NCBI GenBank assembly: GCA_013180625.2
Contig: SNVD02007475.1
Span: forward strand, 226,623-290,622
Reading direction: 5' to 3'
DNA: 64,000 bases
Origin: Boswellia sacra
Lineage: Eukaryota; Streptophyta; Magnoliopsida; Sapindales; Burseraceae
This document shows, in pieces, positions 34,690-45,886 of this stretch (within the stretch, counting starts at the first letter, position 1; every line of letters begins with the position of its first letter). The translations under genes were made by a program, and so were the position numbers. The notes beneath the pieces were generated by a model. The model worked only from the letters and a program-made list of their open reading frames with translations, did not search any database and was not told the DNA's origin.

Positions 34690-36253
34690 AAAAAAAAAAA
34701 ACAGTTCCAGCACACTTCAAGCTCAGTCTCTTCCTCTCTCTGGTTGCTCTTCCTAAGGTGAGATCTCTCTCTCTCTCTCTGTCTCTCTCTCCAGCTGCCA
34801 TGATTGGAGATTACGGGGCCCAGGATCTGCGACAGAATCTTGAACTTTAGTCTCCGTTGATTCCTTCTGCTTTGAATTAAAATTCGAAGGCTTTCTATTT
34901 GGTGATGAAAGGTGGTTATCATGAGTAGCTGACTAAGTTCAAGTCTGGTACCTGTCAGTGTCGCTCTTTTTCATCCATTCCAAACCTAGGTTTTTTTTTT
35001 TTTCCTTCCTCTGGATTGCTTCCTATGGTGGCGACGATGATGAGGTCGGCCAGAGGGCTTACTGGCCATGTTGTATGAGAGCCATTGCCTGTCAATAGCT
35101 CTCTCTCTCTCTCTCTCACTCTGTTCAACTTTTGTTCTTGATTTGTTTGCTTTGTAGGAAAGTGGAATGTGAATAATTTCTGTGACCTTAATGATCTTCA
35201 CTGCAGGTACCTTCGTTTTTTTTCATTAAATTCATATATTTTCCTCTTAATTTCAGTAATTTGTGCAAATTCTTTTATTTTGTTTCAATATGGTATATTA
35301 GGAATGTGATTTTGAATCTGTTTGTGAGATTTTTAAATTACGGGTTATTTTTTCCAATGCTAGAATATCTTCAGCAGTCGTATTTTTATTGCTATTGATA
35401 AAACTGAAATGTTTTCAAGTGTTTGTGTTGCACTCAGGGTACCTATATTGTAAGGACAAGGATATGAGCATCTGGGTCTGCTAGGTGTTATTTTTATCTG
35501 ACCTCAAATTTCTTTACTAGTTTCCTTGTGAATACTTAAGCTACATAAGTAACTCATTGGGAACAAGCAAATTTCATGTGTGTTTGCTACATCATGATAT
35601 TTAATAACTTGAAGCCAACTAATCTAGGTGTCTTGCGTTGACTCAATCTGCTTTGAGGACCAAAAGAAGTGGTTCAGAACTATGCAAAAGTTTGATATGT
35701 GGTTCAATCTCTATTGCTTTTTGAGTGAGCTACTGATGTGCTAAGGTGTATCAGTTGATGGAAGGATATGGACATGTGATGTGAATCATATTATGTTTCT
35801 TGACTAGAGCTAGGTTGGGAAAATGCGGTTTATATATATTTTTTTGTATTGAAATTCAATGTGACTTGAACTTTTTGTTCTAGTAATAGTTTCTCTGTTT
35901 TTGTCATTGTAATGATTTGATATTTATTTCTCTTGGTTAATTTATTGCTATACTTTTTTGTAGCTTTGCGGTGGAATGGATGAGAATGCTATTGACACCT
36001 ATGTTGAACTTAATTTGCTCCCATTGATGCTTCTTTTCCTGATGATGGTGCCATCTAGTTTTTGCATCATTGCTCTTGATTCTAGAAGATTAGTGTCGAA
36101 GTTATATTGGTGCATGTTGTTTTTGAAGCTGTCGCAATGGTTTTATGTTGTGAACAAGTTGCAGATATGGAGAAGAGATGGAGATTGTGGGGGTGACAAG
36201 GGTATGTGTAAAGACAGTGACCAGAGGAGCTTTAGGTTATGTAAGTTGGCTTA
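34690..36253 (+). other. Gene-like sequence of unknown identity inside the old CACTA
   Basis: C/T-rich leader-like tracts (34720-34800, 35095-35125) are followed by T-rich intron-like DNA. An exon-like block follows from about 35965 after a tttttttgtag acceptor. No continuous reading frame explains the block; the longest frame is 108 codons and looks partly out of phase. The final stretch before the CACTA insertion (about 36175-36253) can be read as EIVGVTRVCVKTVTRGALGY. The continuation across the insertion may be the exons at 44082-44319. I do not recognise the protein. Confidence 0.3.
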
Positions 36254-36949
36254 TCTCACTACAAGAAAATGGGCCTTTTACAGCGGGCCAAAACCACGGT
36301 AAAAGGACTTCTACGACGGGCCTACGGTAGTTTAAGCCCGCAGTATAAAATGGTGTCGTAAAAACTAATTTTACTTTTTACTGCGGGTGTTACGCCCGCC
36401 GTAGAAATTCGTGGTCTGGTGGAAAATTATTTACCAAAAAGTCTATAGCGGACACACTGCCCGCCGTAAATGATTATACCGCAGTCCAGTAAAAAATCGT
36501 GGTTTGACTTTTACCGTAGGTGTGTACCCGCCGTAAAAGGTGCTTGTTGTTGTCCGCGATCATTAACCACGATCGTTAGGCCTGCAGTAAAAAAGAGCTC
36601 AACTTTGATATGAAAACATGAACTAATAAAATGATATTCCAATAAAAAATAAGAGTACAACATAAAAGTATATTCACATACACATAAATTTAAAAGTTAT
36701 ACATTCACATACAACATAAGAGTACCAAGTTTATTTGCAATCCTATTCAAGTCTAGAAGTATAAAATATGTCTAGAAGTCTTATCCCCATTCAAGTTTTC
36801 ATGTGAAAAAAACCTGCAAAAATAAAATGTAATAATTAGATGTCTTACTATTACTAAGTTTATTAGAGAAGTTCAAACAAATGTTATATGCCAAAATTTA
36901 TTTATTATTGAGTAATGATAAATAACTTCATATATACCTAATTCTCCTC

Positions 36950-38776
36950 ATTCTCCTACTCATTTGTTGTTGCGGCGTCCGCGTTGACGTGATTTTGGTG
37001 TGCACTTGAAGCATCCGGAATTGAAACCTAAGACATTTTAAAAAGTTTAGAAAAACTTGTAATCCTAAATAGTTCCAAACAACATAAAATGCCATCCATC
37101 TTTAGACTATGACTAATCCTATTTAGGCAAACTGTTCAGCATTTCAAATTACTCTTATCATCTTCATATAATAACTTTGATAAAAATTGCAAGTATAACA
37201 CCCTTAACAACCTTGATTCAAATTGCATCAAATTTTCTATAAGATTTCAGCAAAACCCAAATTATTATAGCTACAAATAGTAGGAAGACCTTTTGTTAAC
37301 AATACAATTTTTTCATCATCAAGTTAAAGTTAAGTAAATACCTAAGGTTGCATAGGTGATGGCAACTGCTCTTTGATGTCTGGAAATTTCTGTTGCAGAA
37401 AGTTGTACAACTGAGTATTGTAGTCCTTCAGTTCTTTGTTCTCTACTCGCATTTCATGCAACTCTTGATGCAATTTCTCCACATCAACAGGTTGAGATGA
37501 GCATTGACTTTTAATAACAGATGGGGATGGATCGTGGCCATATGTGCATTAGATATTCTAGACATTCCTTCTTTTAATTGGCTCTACAAAATTATGACAA
37601 TAAATCAAATGATAAAAAAAAAAGGATCGTGTGATCAATTTCATACAAAATGTAATAGGAAATAAGTTAGTTAAAAAAAGTATAATTATTTTGGCACTCT
37701 CATTATCAGCCACATCTCCACCACTTGTAGTTCTAGTCTTGATAAACACACTAATGCAATCAGTTTTTTCTCAACTATTTGACATCTTAATAAAACAAAG
37801 AATTATTAGTTTACAATTGCAAATGAAGAAAGTTACAAATATACCGTATTAACTACCATTGCAAAATCTCAAACAATTCATATGAATTTAAATGTTGTTA
37901 AAACTTACCTCTTCTTTCTTTTTAGCAAAAGAAGTGCGACTAGTCCTATGAAGCGCAAACTGATGGGCACGATTTGCCTTATTTCTCTTTGCCTATTTTT
38001 GTAATATTAAAGAGCAAAAAAAAACCAATAAATATATAGTTTATACATATCTGATTTGTGAGGATGTTTTGATTACTTACTTGAGCTCCTTCGCTGCTCC
38101 AATAAGCCACCAAAATCTTCCAATGCCCTTCAGTAATTTTCGGAGGAGTAAAGGCTAAACGTGCCTCATCTGTCGGATATGGCTTGTAAAAGTCTCTCTT
38201 TACACGGTCTTTCCAATCCCTCCAAAGTACTCCCATTGCTTTTAGTAGATGAGGTCTATACTCATCTAGAACATCTGTATTGTCCTACATTTACAGAAAA
38301 TACAATGGATTAGTGTAGTTAAACTAAATATAAATATTTCAATTTATCAATTAGATGTAAATGCAATACCTTCACTTCTTTCTAAATGGCATTTAATTTG
38401 TGCTCAGGCATGGCATTCCAACTTTGACCCATTCCTAGCTATAATGCCAAGTTGTGATGTAAACGTCTCTTTATTTGGACCAATTGGCTGCCATGTACTA
38501 CTGAAATCAACATGTAACGGTTGCCCTGAGCCCCATTCAGTATTACCACGAGTAGCCCCACGACCTTTTGTTACTTGCGATAACTCACCTAATCATATGA
38601 AATTAGTTTGACACTATAAATTAAAACATTTATGTAAAAATATTATCATTTATCTACAAACCTTGGTCTCTCGCATTAATCTGAGATTGGGAAGATGAAA
38701 ATGATTGTCTTCGAGATGCTGCCTCCCTTCGTAGCACACTTTCCATAGAGTCATCTCTAAGTCTCTTTGGCACCAT
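36950..38776 (-). pseudogene. Ptta/En-Spm type transposase gene (Transposase_24 family), decayed
   Basis: Exons can be placed by splice sites. ATG exon about 38776-38662 (MVPKRLRDDSMESVLRREAA); about 38588-38370 (KGRGATRGNTEWGSGQPL); about 38284-38082 (VLWRDWKDRVKRDFYKPYP, then HWKILVAYWSSEGAQ); about 37992-37909 (NKANRAHQFALHRTSRTSF). Then come about 37790-37690, a coiled-coil exon to about 37346 (VEKLHQELHEMRVENKELKD), and possibly a last exon near 37013-36950. The W-x2-L-x2-Y-W and K-x-N-R-x3-Q blocks are the hallmarks of this plant transposon protein. A frameshift and an in-frame TAG (about 38382) break exon 2. The right-arm copy of the gene would lie beyond 64000. Confidence 0.85.
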
Positions 38777-40186
38777 ACTCAACTGCAAAAATATATTAAC
38801 ATTAGAAAATGCTAAAAGAAATTACATTTTATAGTGTGATTTGGTCCCAAGAAATCAAATCTAGTTTAATAAATCGGATAGTGGGATTAATCTATTTTGT
38901 TATTATCATTTTTATGACCTGAATTTATCTACTTCTTATTTATCACCTATTTATATTTGTATGGATGTGGCCTAAAGATCAATTTTACTGATTTTGATGA
39001 TTAAAATTGACAGATGGCTTGAGGGCATACGTGACTGGGCATCACATTCTTTTTTCTGAAACTAGGTAGGATTTTAAGTCTGGGCATACGTGATGGCTGA
39101 TTTTATCCAACTTCGGTTCTTGAAACTGGGCATGACATTCTATTTTTGTGGGTTGCTCGAATGGTGATGTTAGGAATAAAATGTTATAAGTTTTGTAAGG
39201 TCTGCACAAGCGATTGCAAAAGCACTATTATGTACCAATCATCCACTATAACTTCTCCAATCTCCATTATGACTTTTTTCAACACAACAGAATCTAAATG
39301 GGGCTTGTTCAGCTAGTTTGACATCAAATATTTTCATGCCTAGTCACAGTTTAGTATGATTTGTTTTACATGGAATTAGTATACATATTATATAAAACAG
39401 AATAAGAAAAGATGATGATAAATGGAAAATATAAAGCACAGCTTCTATTTAGATAGATAGTGCAGTACATAGTAACTATTAACAGTCTTTACTTATCGGT
39501 ACCAATAAGTAACAAAAACAGAAGGAGGGGAAAAAAAAAAAAAGAGAATAAGACTTCCAATGTTTAGGCAAAGCCTCAAATCAGCTTTATAGAAGAACAC
39601 AAAGCAGGTAAGAGTGCAGGCAACAACGAAAACCAAGCATTTTTCAGAATATCCTTTGATATTAAAGGTCAAAACATTATCCTTTGATATTAACCATTTT
39701 TCACAAATGAATGTTTAAGAGGATGTACAAACTGATTCTAGTTGAACTTGTCTAGCTTATAGCTTATGATGCACTTGACAGTTGATGCAAAACATGGATG
39801 CTTTTTCCAAAAATAAAACTAAAATAAAACCAAAATAAAACATTGGCAAGGTATTGCTGATTTTCTCATTTCCTGTTTCTATTTATTTATTTTTATCTTC
39901 TTCTGTTGTCTTGTTGGTTGGACAGATTTGCTTGACATCTAATTTGGTTGTGCTGTTGGTGAAAAAATTTTTTCAACAGATTCAAATTGCTAATCTTGGT
40001 GAGAGCATAATTGGTGCTGTGCTTCAAAAAAAAGAAGGATTTTGATGGGTAGGCAACCAAGAAAAATAGAATCTTTAGCTAAGACACTCAATTTTCTTTT
40101 CTTTTAATGTTTATTTATTTATTATTATTATTATTTAATATGAAGTAAAAACAAGTGGAAACTAATGCTCACCAAAAGAACTTGTT

Positions 40187-40652
40187 TAATCACACCGAAG
40201 GTTCAGTAGCTTCTCAGCATCCTTTAGAGCAAGTTGAAATAACAGTACACAAACTTGTTTAATAAGATACGATTATAGTTCAATCAGAACTTCTCTTGGT
40301 CACAAACAGAACGAGGCAAGATAACATACTTCAGCATGTATAGTAGGATCCAGCCCATTCAACGGTGCATGTTCAGAAGCTGATGGAGGTCTGTGTTATA
40401 GAAATAGACTAATCCTGGATAGAAGAAGATATTTCATTACAACAAATTCATCGGAATAATTGAAAAAAAAGATAAAAAACTATCTACAAGATGGTGAAAT
40501 AATCATGCAACTAATAAGAAACAGTATGATAGCAATCAAGTATAAGAATAACAATGGGCAAAAGATAACCTGGTATAAGCAGCACTTCTGTTGCCCAGTA
40601 TAATAGGGTCATTAGGTTTGATGCTGTTGGCTCTTATGAAATTTTTGAGTGC
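40187..40652 (-). pseudogene. Captured TPR fragment of a LONRF-type RING protein
   Basis: Three exon-like pieces on the minus strand: 40652-40571 (ALKNFIRANSIKPNDPIILG, then NRSAAYTR), 40414-40330 (HRPPSASEHAPLNGLDPTIH) and about 40235-40187 (LALKDAEKLLNLR). The first two have matching splice signals. From memory this is the tetratricopeptide part of plant proteins with TPR, RING and LON domains, which act as E3 ligases; this is not checked. A TAA near 40397 interrupts the second piece and the third piece lacks a good acceptor. It lies within the CACTA element, so it is a transduplicated host fragment rather than a working gene. Confidence 0.6.
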
Positions 40653-40829
40653 CTGAACAACAAACACAATCCTTCAAATCTTACCACAATTTGCTCTTTT
40701 AAGTACTTTACAATCAAGCTACACTAAAAAGATCAATAAGCAAGGTCTCCTTGGCAACAGCTATAGGAACAAATCAAAGCCACATCAATCACAAACTTAA
40801 GAAAGTAGAAAACAACAAGTGTTGCTTTA

Positions 40830-41295
40830 GAAAGCTACGAGCTCTGCACTAATCCATGCCAAAATGTTGGCACAATAAGGATCTGTACTAGATAGACAGG
40901 ACTACCATGAAGATTTGCATCATTACCCGCAAACAAAACTCTATCCTCCAATTCATGCATGACAGGAACCCACTCACGTTTCTCTTCATCAAGCTTATAA
41001 ACCTTGAAGCACCAGCCAAATTGAGAAATCAAAAACAAATCCATAAATGACTTTGTTACGTATATGACCGAAAGTCCATATTTTGCATAGGGTTTGTGAC
41101 TTGGGTAATGCCCAAAGATTTTTAATCCACAGCTATAGTCAAACCTGTATAGCCTAAAGCTATAAGCATAGATTTTTTCATTATGACAAACAATATCCAC
41201 AATACAGTCAACAACAGTTGTGTCTATGTTAGTTCACTTCTTGTCTCCATTTGTCCATACAACTAATTTCCCTATCTTTCTATGGATAGCCATAA
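40830..41295 (-). pseudogene. Captured DUF295 / F-box-type fragment
   Basis: After a tttgcag acceptor (exon start 41295) the minus strand reads VMAIHRKIGKLVVWTNGDKK, a TGA, and then a frame open for about 120 codons with VDIVCHNEKIYAYSF, SFMDLFLISQFGWCFKVYKL, EWVPVMHELEDRVLFAGND. This matches the C-terminal beta-propeller-like DUF295 domain found in plant F-box and KIB-type proteins. There is no F-box here. The premature TGA (about 41233) is also present in the right-arm copy, so decay started before the inverted duplication. The sequence after FAGND no longer fits the family. Confidence 0.7.
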
Positions 41296-43496
41296 CTGCA
41301 AACCAAATCAACAAATTCTGAAACAATCACTTTTCTGAAAAATTTAGGCACTCTTTTGTACATCTCATTCCTATAAACTCTACTTCCATCTTTATTTTTA
41401 CCAAATTAGCAAATTGATTTTTTATCAAAGTCAGACCTGCAGCTAAAATTGAAATGTCATCTCTACTTTATCTCTATTTCCATTAAAAGCAATCATTCTT
41501 ATTCTCAATGTGCAATGATTCTAACAAGCACCCAACCATTTATATGTTGAAGCAATGTGATGATTGAATTTTGCATCAGCAGCTCATGATGATGGATGGG
41601 ATTGGTGAAACTTGCTGATGGTTGTTCAAACCATGTCCTAGAGGCTGTGCCTGCAGGCTATAGCCTAAGGTTTACACAGGTCGTGTGGAGGGGGTGCTCT
41701 GCATGGGCCCAATGGACTCTAACCACTTTTTTTTAAAAAAAAGGAAAAGAAAAGGCAAACTAGAATATAAATAACAATAACAACAATAATTGAAGTGACA
41801 ACATGAGTACCATACTTTTGATCAGAATCTTTATTCTATTAACCACCATAAGAGATAGTTTTTACCTTCTATAGAGTATACAAGATCGTTGTACTTTATT
41901 CTATCCTCAACAAGCAACTCTGCACTGGACAAATGACATAAACTAATTTAATATTTTAATAGTGATTGAAGGAATTCATTCAGATAACTAAGGTAGATTA
42001 ACCTTTGCAAAAAAGGTTCTCAAAATATAAAAAAAATCAAAGCACAAGAATCTTTCTATATCTAAGTTTATCAATAGATTAATAAACATATATAGTTAAA
42101 AAATAGTGATACAAGTCAGGATTAATTTACATGAGCTTATATTAAATACACTCTTTAATAATTTTTGTCCTCTGTTGGATGTTAGTAATTTGCAATAAAA
42201 GAATCAAATCATCAAGCCACTACCTATTTGGTGCGAACATAATTCAGAATTTTCAATTTATAAATAAATTTTTCTGTAACAAAGAACATTTGAGAGAGAA
42301 GTAGATGACTGGATTAGTTAGAATATAACAAAATCTAATACTAGTTCATTATTGTTGTAAAATTAAAAGAACTGAGTTTTTCGTTTAAAATCTTATCCAA
42401 AACTTCAAACACTTATACTGGGAAATGCTAATTATATATGCTACTTTAAATGGCTCTGATTTGTTCTAATTTACACCTTACTGCTAGCAAATCAGCAAAG
42501 AATTAAAAAGAGAGTTTCGAATTGATTGAGCTGTGAAACAGAAATCAACAAAACAGAAGAAAGTCAAGAAGCCAATTCATTAAAATTGAACTAACCCCAT
42601 TTAGGAAAGTCATTGACCTACCTTGAAAGTCAGACAAAAGGAAAAGTTATTAACAAACAATGGAGCACCACACCAAACTTTGTAATCTATACTAACTCAA
42701 CGGGCAACGTCATCTGCATCTCTGTATAATGGACCTTAACTGAACTTTCATTTCTTTCCCGTATTCACCGAATTAACTGTAAATTCTAAATTTACAGTTC
42801 ATGCAAAGCAAAAGTTAATAAGAGTTCTCCAAGTTAGCAGGCCGGCCGGTCTGTGTTTGTCACCATCTCGCACACTTGAGACTTTCAGTTAAAGCTGATA
42901 TTAATTAATTGAATTCCAATGCATCCATCTACTCCTCTATTGACAATGGAGATTTTAAGATTATTATCAACTAAAAAGTTGGTGCCATATGTAAAGTTAA
43001 GGATTACTCTTTGATTCGGCACTTTTTTTTTTTAATCAGAAAAGACTGCTGGCTGATGATTTTTAAGCACCAGAGCATGCTTTGTGCACCACCTTGATGC
43101 CATCATCGTAACAAATTAACAATCAGTAGTGCTATTTATTTAATGTTTATGGTGGTGAGTAGTGACCGACCAGCTTGGCAACAAAGTCTATAGTCATGTC
43201 CATGACTCAACAATAACAAGTAAATGTTGATGCCCCACACATTGGTGATTGTGACCATAACATCAGAGTTTTGATGCAACAAAGGAAAGGGACATTTCTG
43301 CAGTTTAAACCTTATCAAAATCCTTTATTTTGTCATAGACATGTTCATAACAAAATTCAGCCTTTATAGTTTTATGAAAATTCAGCCAAAAGAATAAATA
43401 TCGCATTCAAGAACTAGAGGAAAACCAAGTTGAAGAATCAACATAAGCATCAATTTACATATTAAAAAATACCCACAAAACTATAAGTGCAATTAC

Positions 43497-43809
43497 CTTA
43501 CGCTTCTCAGCTTCTATAAGCTTGTTAGCAACAAATTGAGGTGTCCCAATATTTCCAAGAGTGGAGAGATGAACTGGGTTCACCACAACTCCAACAGTGG
43601 GCTCTTCATCTCTTCAGCAGTAGGGGAGTTACAAATGATCTTTCGGTGGGCTCTTCAGCATTAGGGGACTGGATTTTCGTGGCCTCTCCAGAACGATGGG
43701 CTCTCGAGGGAATTTGAGAGGAAGCAATTAGGGATTTGAGAGGGAAGCATAAGAAAGAGAGCGAGAGAAGCGGGAGAAAGGCGTAATAGAGAGGGGAATT
43801 TGAGAGCAA
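43497..43809 (-). pseudogene. Exon-like fragment of unknown gene in CACTA
   Basis: On the minus strand a C/T-rich leader-like stretch and a 67-codon open frame (43809-43606) are followed, in another frame, by VGVVVNPVHLSTLGNIGTPQ and FVANKLIEAEKRK. The last block ends at a good donor (aag|gtaatt, 43497). The two parts do not share a frame. I do not recognise the family. It lies just inside the subterminal repeats and is on the same strand as the other captured fragments. Confidence 0.35.
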
Positions 43810-44081
43810 GAAATTAGGGATTTAGGGAAGCATAAGAGAGAGAGCGATAGAAGTAGGAGAATGGTGTAAAAAAGTTTAGATTATATAAAATCTTTTTACT
43901 ACAGGCCTCCAAAACCACAGTAAAGTTCATACTTCTACTGCGGGTGTATCGGCCCGTCGCAAAATTCAAACTTTTACCGCATTTTCGTAGGCCTGCGTTA
44001 AATGGTGCAGTAAAAAGCTTATCCTGTTGTAGTGTCTTCTTGAAATATCTTCTTGAAATATCCGCTTGGATACTATTACAG

Positions 44082-44319
44082 GCATGTGATACTGAAGTGC
44101 CACTGGACTACGTTCAGCAAATGGTGAAAGACACTATCATGTATGTTGTCTTGCCTTGGTTTTTTCTCACAAACTGATTTTGGCTTTTCATATCAGTTTT
44201 GCTTGGCATTTCTCTTTTGTACTAGATTATAATCTGAACTTGAGTTTTGCAGGAGTTGGTTTCTCATAACATTTCTTAAGATTCATTGGAATAGCTGGGA
44301 ATGCTTGAAACAGGTCTAA
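44082..44319 (+). pseudogene. Two-exon remnant of an unknown gene in the old CACTA
   Basis: The exon at 44082-44140, after a tattacag acceptor, reads ACDTEVPLDYVQQMVKDTIM and ends at a donor (cat|gtatgt). The exon at 44253-44319, after tttgcag, continues in frame as SWFLITFLKIHWNSWECLKQ and ends with TAA at 44317. The splice joins without a stop. It is probably the 3' end of the gene whose upstream part is before 36254, cut apart by the younger CACTA. Family not recognised. Confidence 0.4.
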
Positions 44320-44989
44320 AGAACTGTAAGGATTAGCAGTATCATGCATCTTTTTGACTACAAGACGTTGGGTGCCTGTTTGATACAAGTGATATTGGTG
44401 GTCTGAGAGTGAAGTTCAAATATTGAACATCTAGTTACCTCTCTTGAATCCATTACAAATGCTGGTTTACATCTTGGTTTTAACTTTCACGAGATTGTAA
44501 AACTTTTTGTAGTAAAACTTTCTATATATAAAGGATATATTTGGCTTTTATGATGTAAACATTATAATTATATATGTTGATTCATGAATGAAATACAAAA
44601 CTTTATTTGTATGTTCAATTTGTTTATATAATTGTAGCATCTAAGAGTGTTTAATTATAAATATTTATATGAAATTTTCACCAAATAAATAGAAAGATTG
44701 AAATGGTTCCATAATAGGTTATAAATGTCTAGACAATTATAATATTTATATGAAAGATATAATCCGAATGCTATAAGATCATACCATTTATGAATGCTAT
44801 AAGATTATAGCATTCATAAATGCTATGGTATAATTGGAATGGGAAAATAGTTTATAGCAGTTTTAAAATGCTATAGACACAAGCTACATATAGCATTTTA
44901 TTGAAAATGCTATAAAACCTTATAATAGCATCATGGCATGTTATAGAATCTCATTATTGTTGTATTGGCCTCCATCTATTTATTTACTT

Positions 44990-45330
44990 TTTTAAAAACT
45001 TTACATAGGCAACTGCTAAAATGCCAAATATGTCATTTTTTAATTTAATAAATAAAATATTACTATCCTACTAAAACAACTTGTCAAATTTATTTATACA
45101 CCCACTTATATAAACACATTTGTCTTCTTCACTCATATTTACAAAGTTGAATAAGTAAATCATGCAATATGCCTTGTTGCAATTGGTTTCGTACAATTAT
45201 TATGATAAAGATATTCTTTTGATGAAATCTTCCCAATATATGATTTGTCTCAATCTCTATATTGACGACGTAATGCTTAGTTTTATTAAGTTATGGCAGT
45301 TATTGGAGCTAACCAACAAATTTATAAAAG
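44990..45330 (+). repeat. Old paralogous segment (copy B, second part)
   Basis: Matches 12160-12500 in order and orientation, directly after the right end of the old CACTA-like element. A third, inverted copy lies in the right arm at about 57441-57781. The following 45331-45578 shows nothing identifiable. Confidence 0.6.
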
Positions 45331-45578
45331 TATTCATGCATCTCAATGCATAAACACAAATCTATACATATACCAGCATAGCTAGAGGGGGTTTGGCTAG
45401 GCTACTGCTAGAAAAAATTAACTATACATGTATATAAAATATTTGTAGGAGATAAACATATCTAAATATTATTAGTTAATAATTAAAATTAGCTAAACTC
45501 AACTATTAAAATTAAGATGGTACCTATAAAAGTAGTAAAGCAACCACTATCGCATTTAAAATATTAACTGATCGAGTC

Positions 45579-45777
45579 TTGCTACAATACATCATATGTA
45601 CTGATACATCAAAAAATTGTATAAAAGTTGTAAATTAATAGATAAAAATTATAAATGACTATATAAAAGTTGTAAAGTTGTAATTGTATAAAAGTTGTAA
45701 ATAAGTAAAAAAAAAAATTGTACTTTTATATAATTTTTGGAAAATGATGTATTGATACGTTGGATGTACCATAGCAA
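45579..45777. mobile_element. Small MITE, about 200 bp
   Basis: The left end ttgctacaatacatc and, on the other strand, the right end ttgctatggtacatcc form an inverted repeat. 'ctgatacatca' / 'tcaatacatcat' extends it. The interior repeats 'tataaaagttgtaaa'. No clear target duplication. Confidence 0.5.
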
Positions 45778-45886
45778 AATCCTAACTAAACACTTGGTTT
45801 ATATGATAAAGGTTATAAATTTAAAAGTGATAGAAGTTATAAATTTAATATCCCTACATAAATATTCTTAAACTATTGATCACTTT

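Larger units (their letters stand above)
36257..44034 (-). mobile_element. CACTA (En/Spm) element with captured gene fragments
   Basis: It starts CACTACAAGAAAATGGGCC and ends ...CCTGTTGTAGTG, flanked by the perfect 3-bp duplication tct (36254-36256 and 44035-44037). Subterminal repeats of the type 'tttTACNGCGGGC' and 'cggtaaaag' fill 36280-36590 and 43890-44030. The 7778 bp hold a decayed Ptta-type gene but no recognisable TNP2/TNPD transposase, so it is probably non-autonomous. On the same strand it carries fragments resembling DUF295 and a LONRF-type TPR protein, plus exon-like pieces at 43497-43809 and about 41885-41935. Its right part is inside the large inverted repeat. Confidence 0.92.
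34255..44967. mobile_element. Old CACTA-like element, split by a younger CACTA
   Basis: The left end reads CTCTACAACAAAATGG; the right end, on the other strand, reads CAATACAACAATAATGAG. Each is one base away from CACTACAACAA in its first nine positions. Both subterminal regions (34260-34600 and 44740-44960) are filled with 'aatagcattt'/'aatgctata' repeats in both orientations, as in CACTA elements. Flanking triplets are gct and gcc, so the target duplication is only two of three. Without the younger insertion the element would be about 2.9 kb and contains pieces of an unrecognised spliced gene. Confidence 0.65.

Noticed and set aside
35976..36302. 108-codon hydrophobic frame as an intact gene
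   Set aside because: It continues through the CACTA terminus at 36257, so its end is transposon sequence; the upstream part is better viewed as exon/intron remnants in mixed frames.
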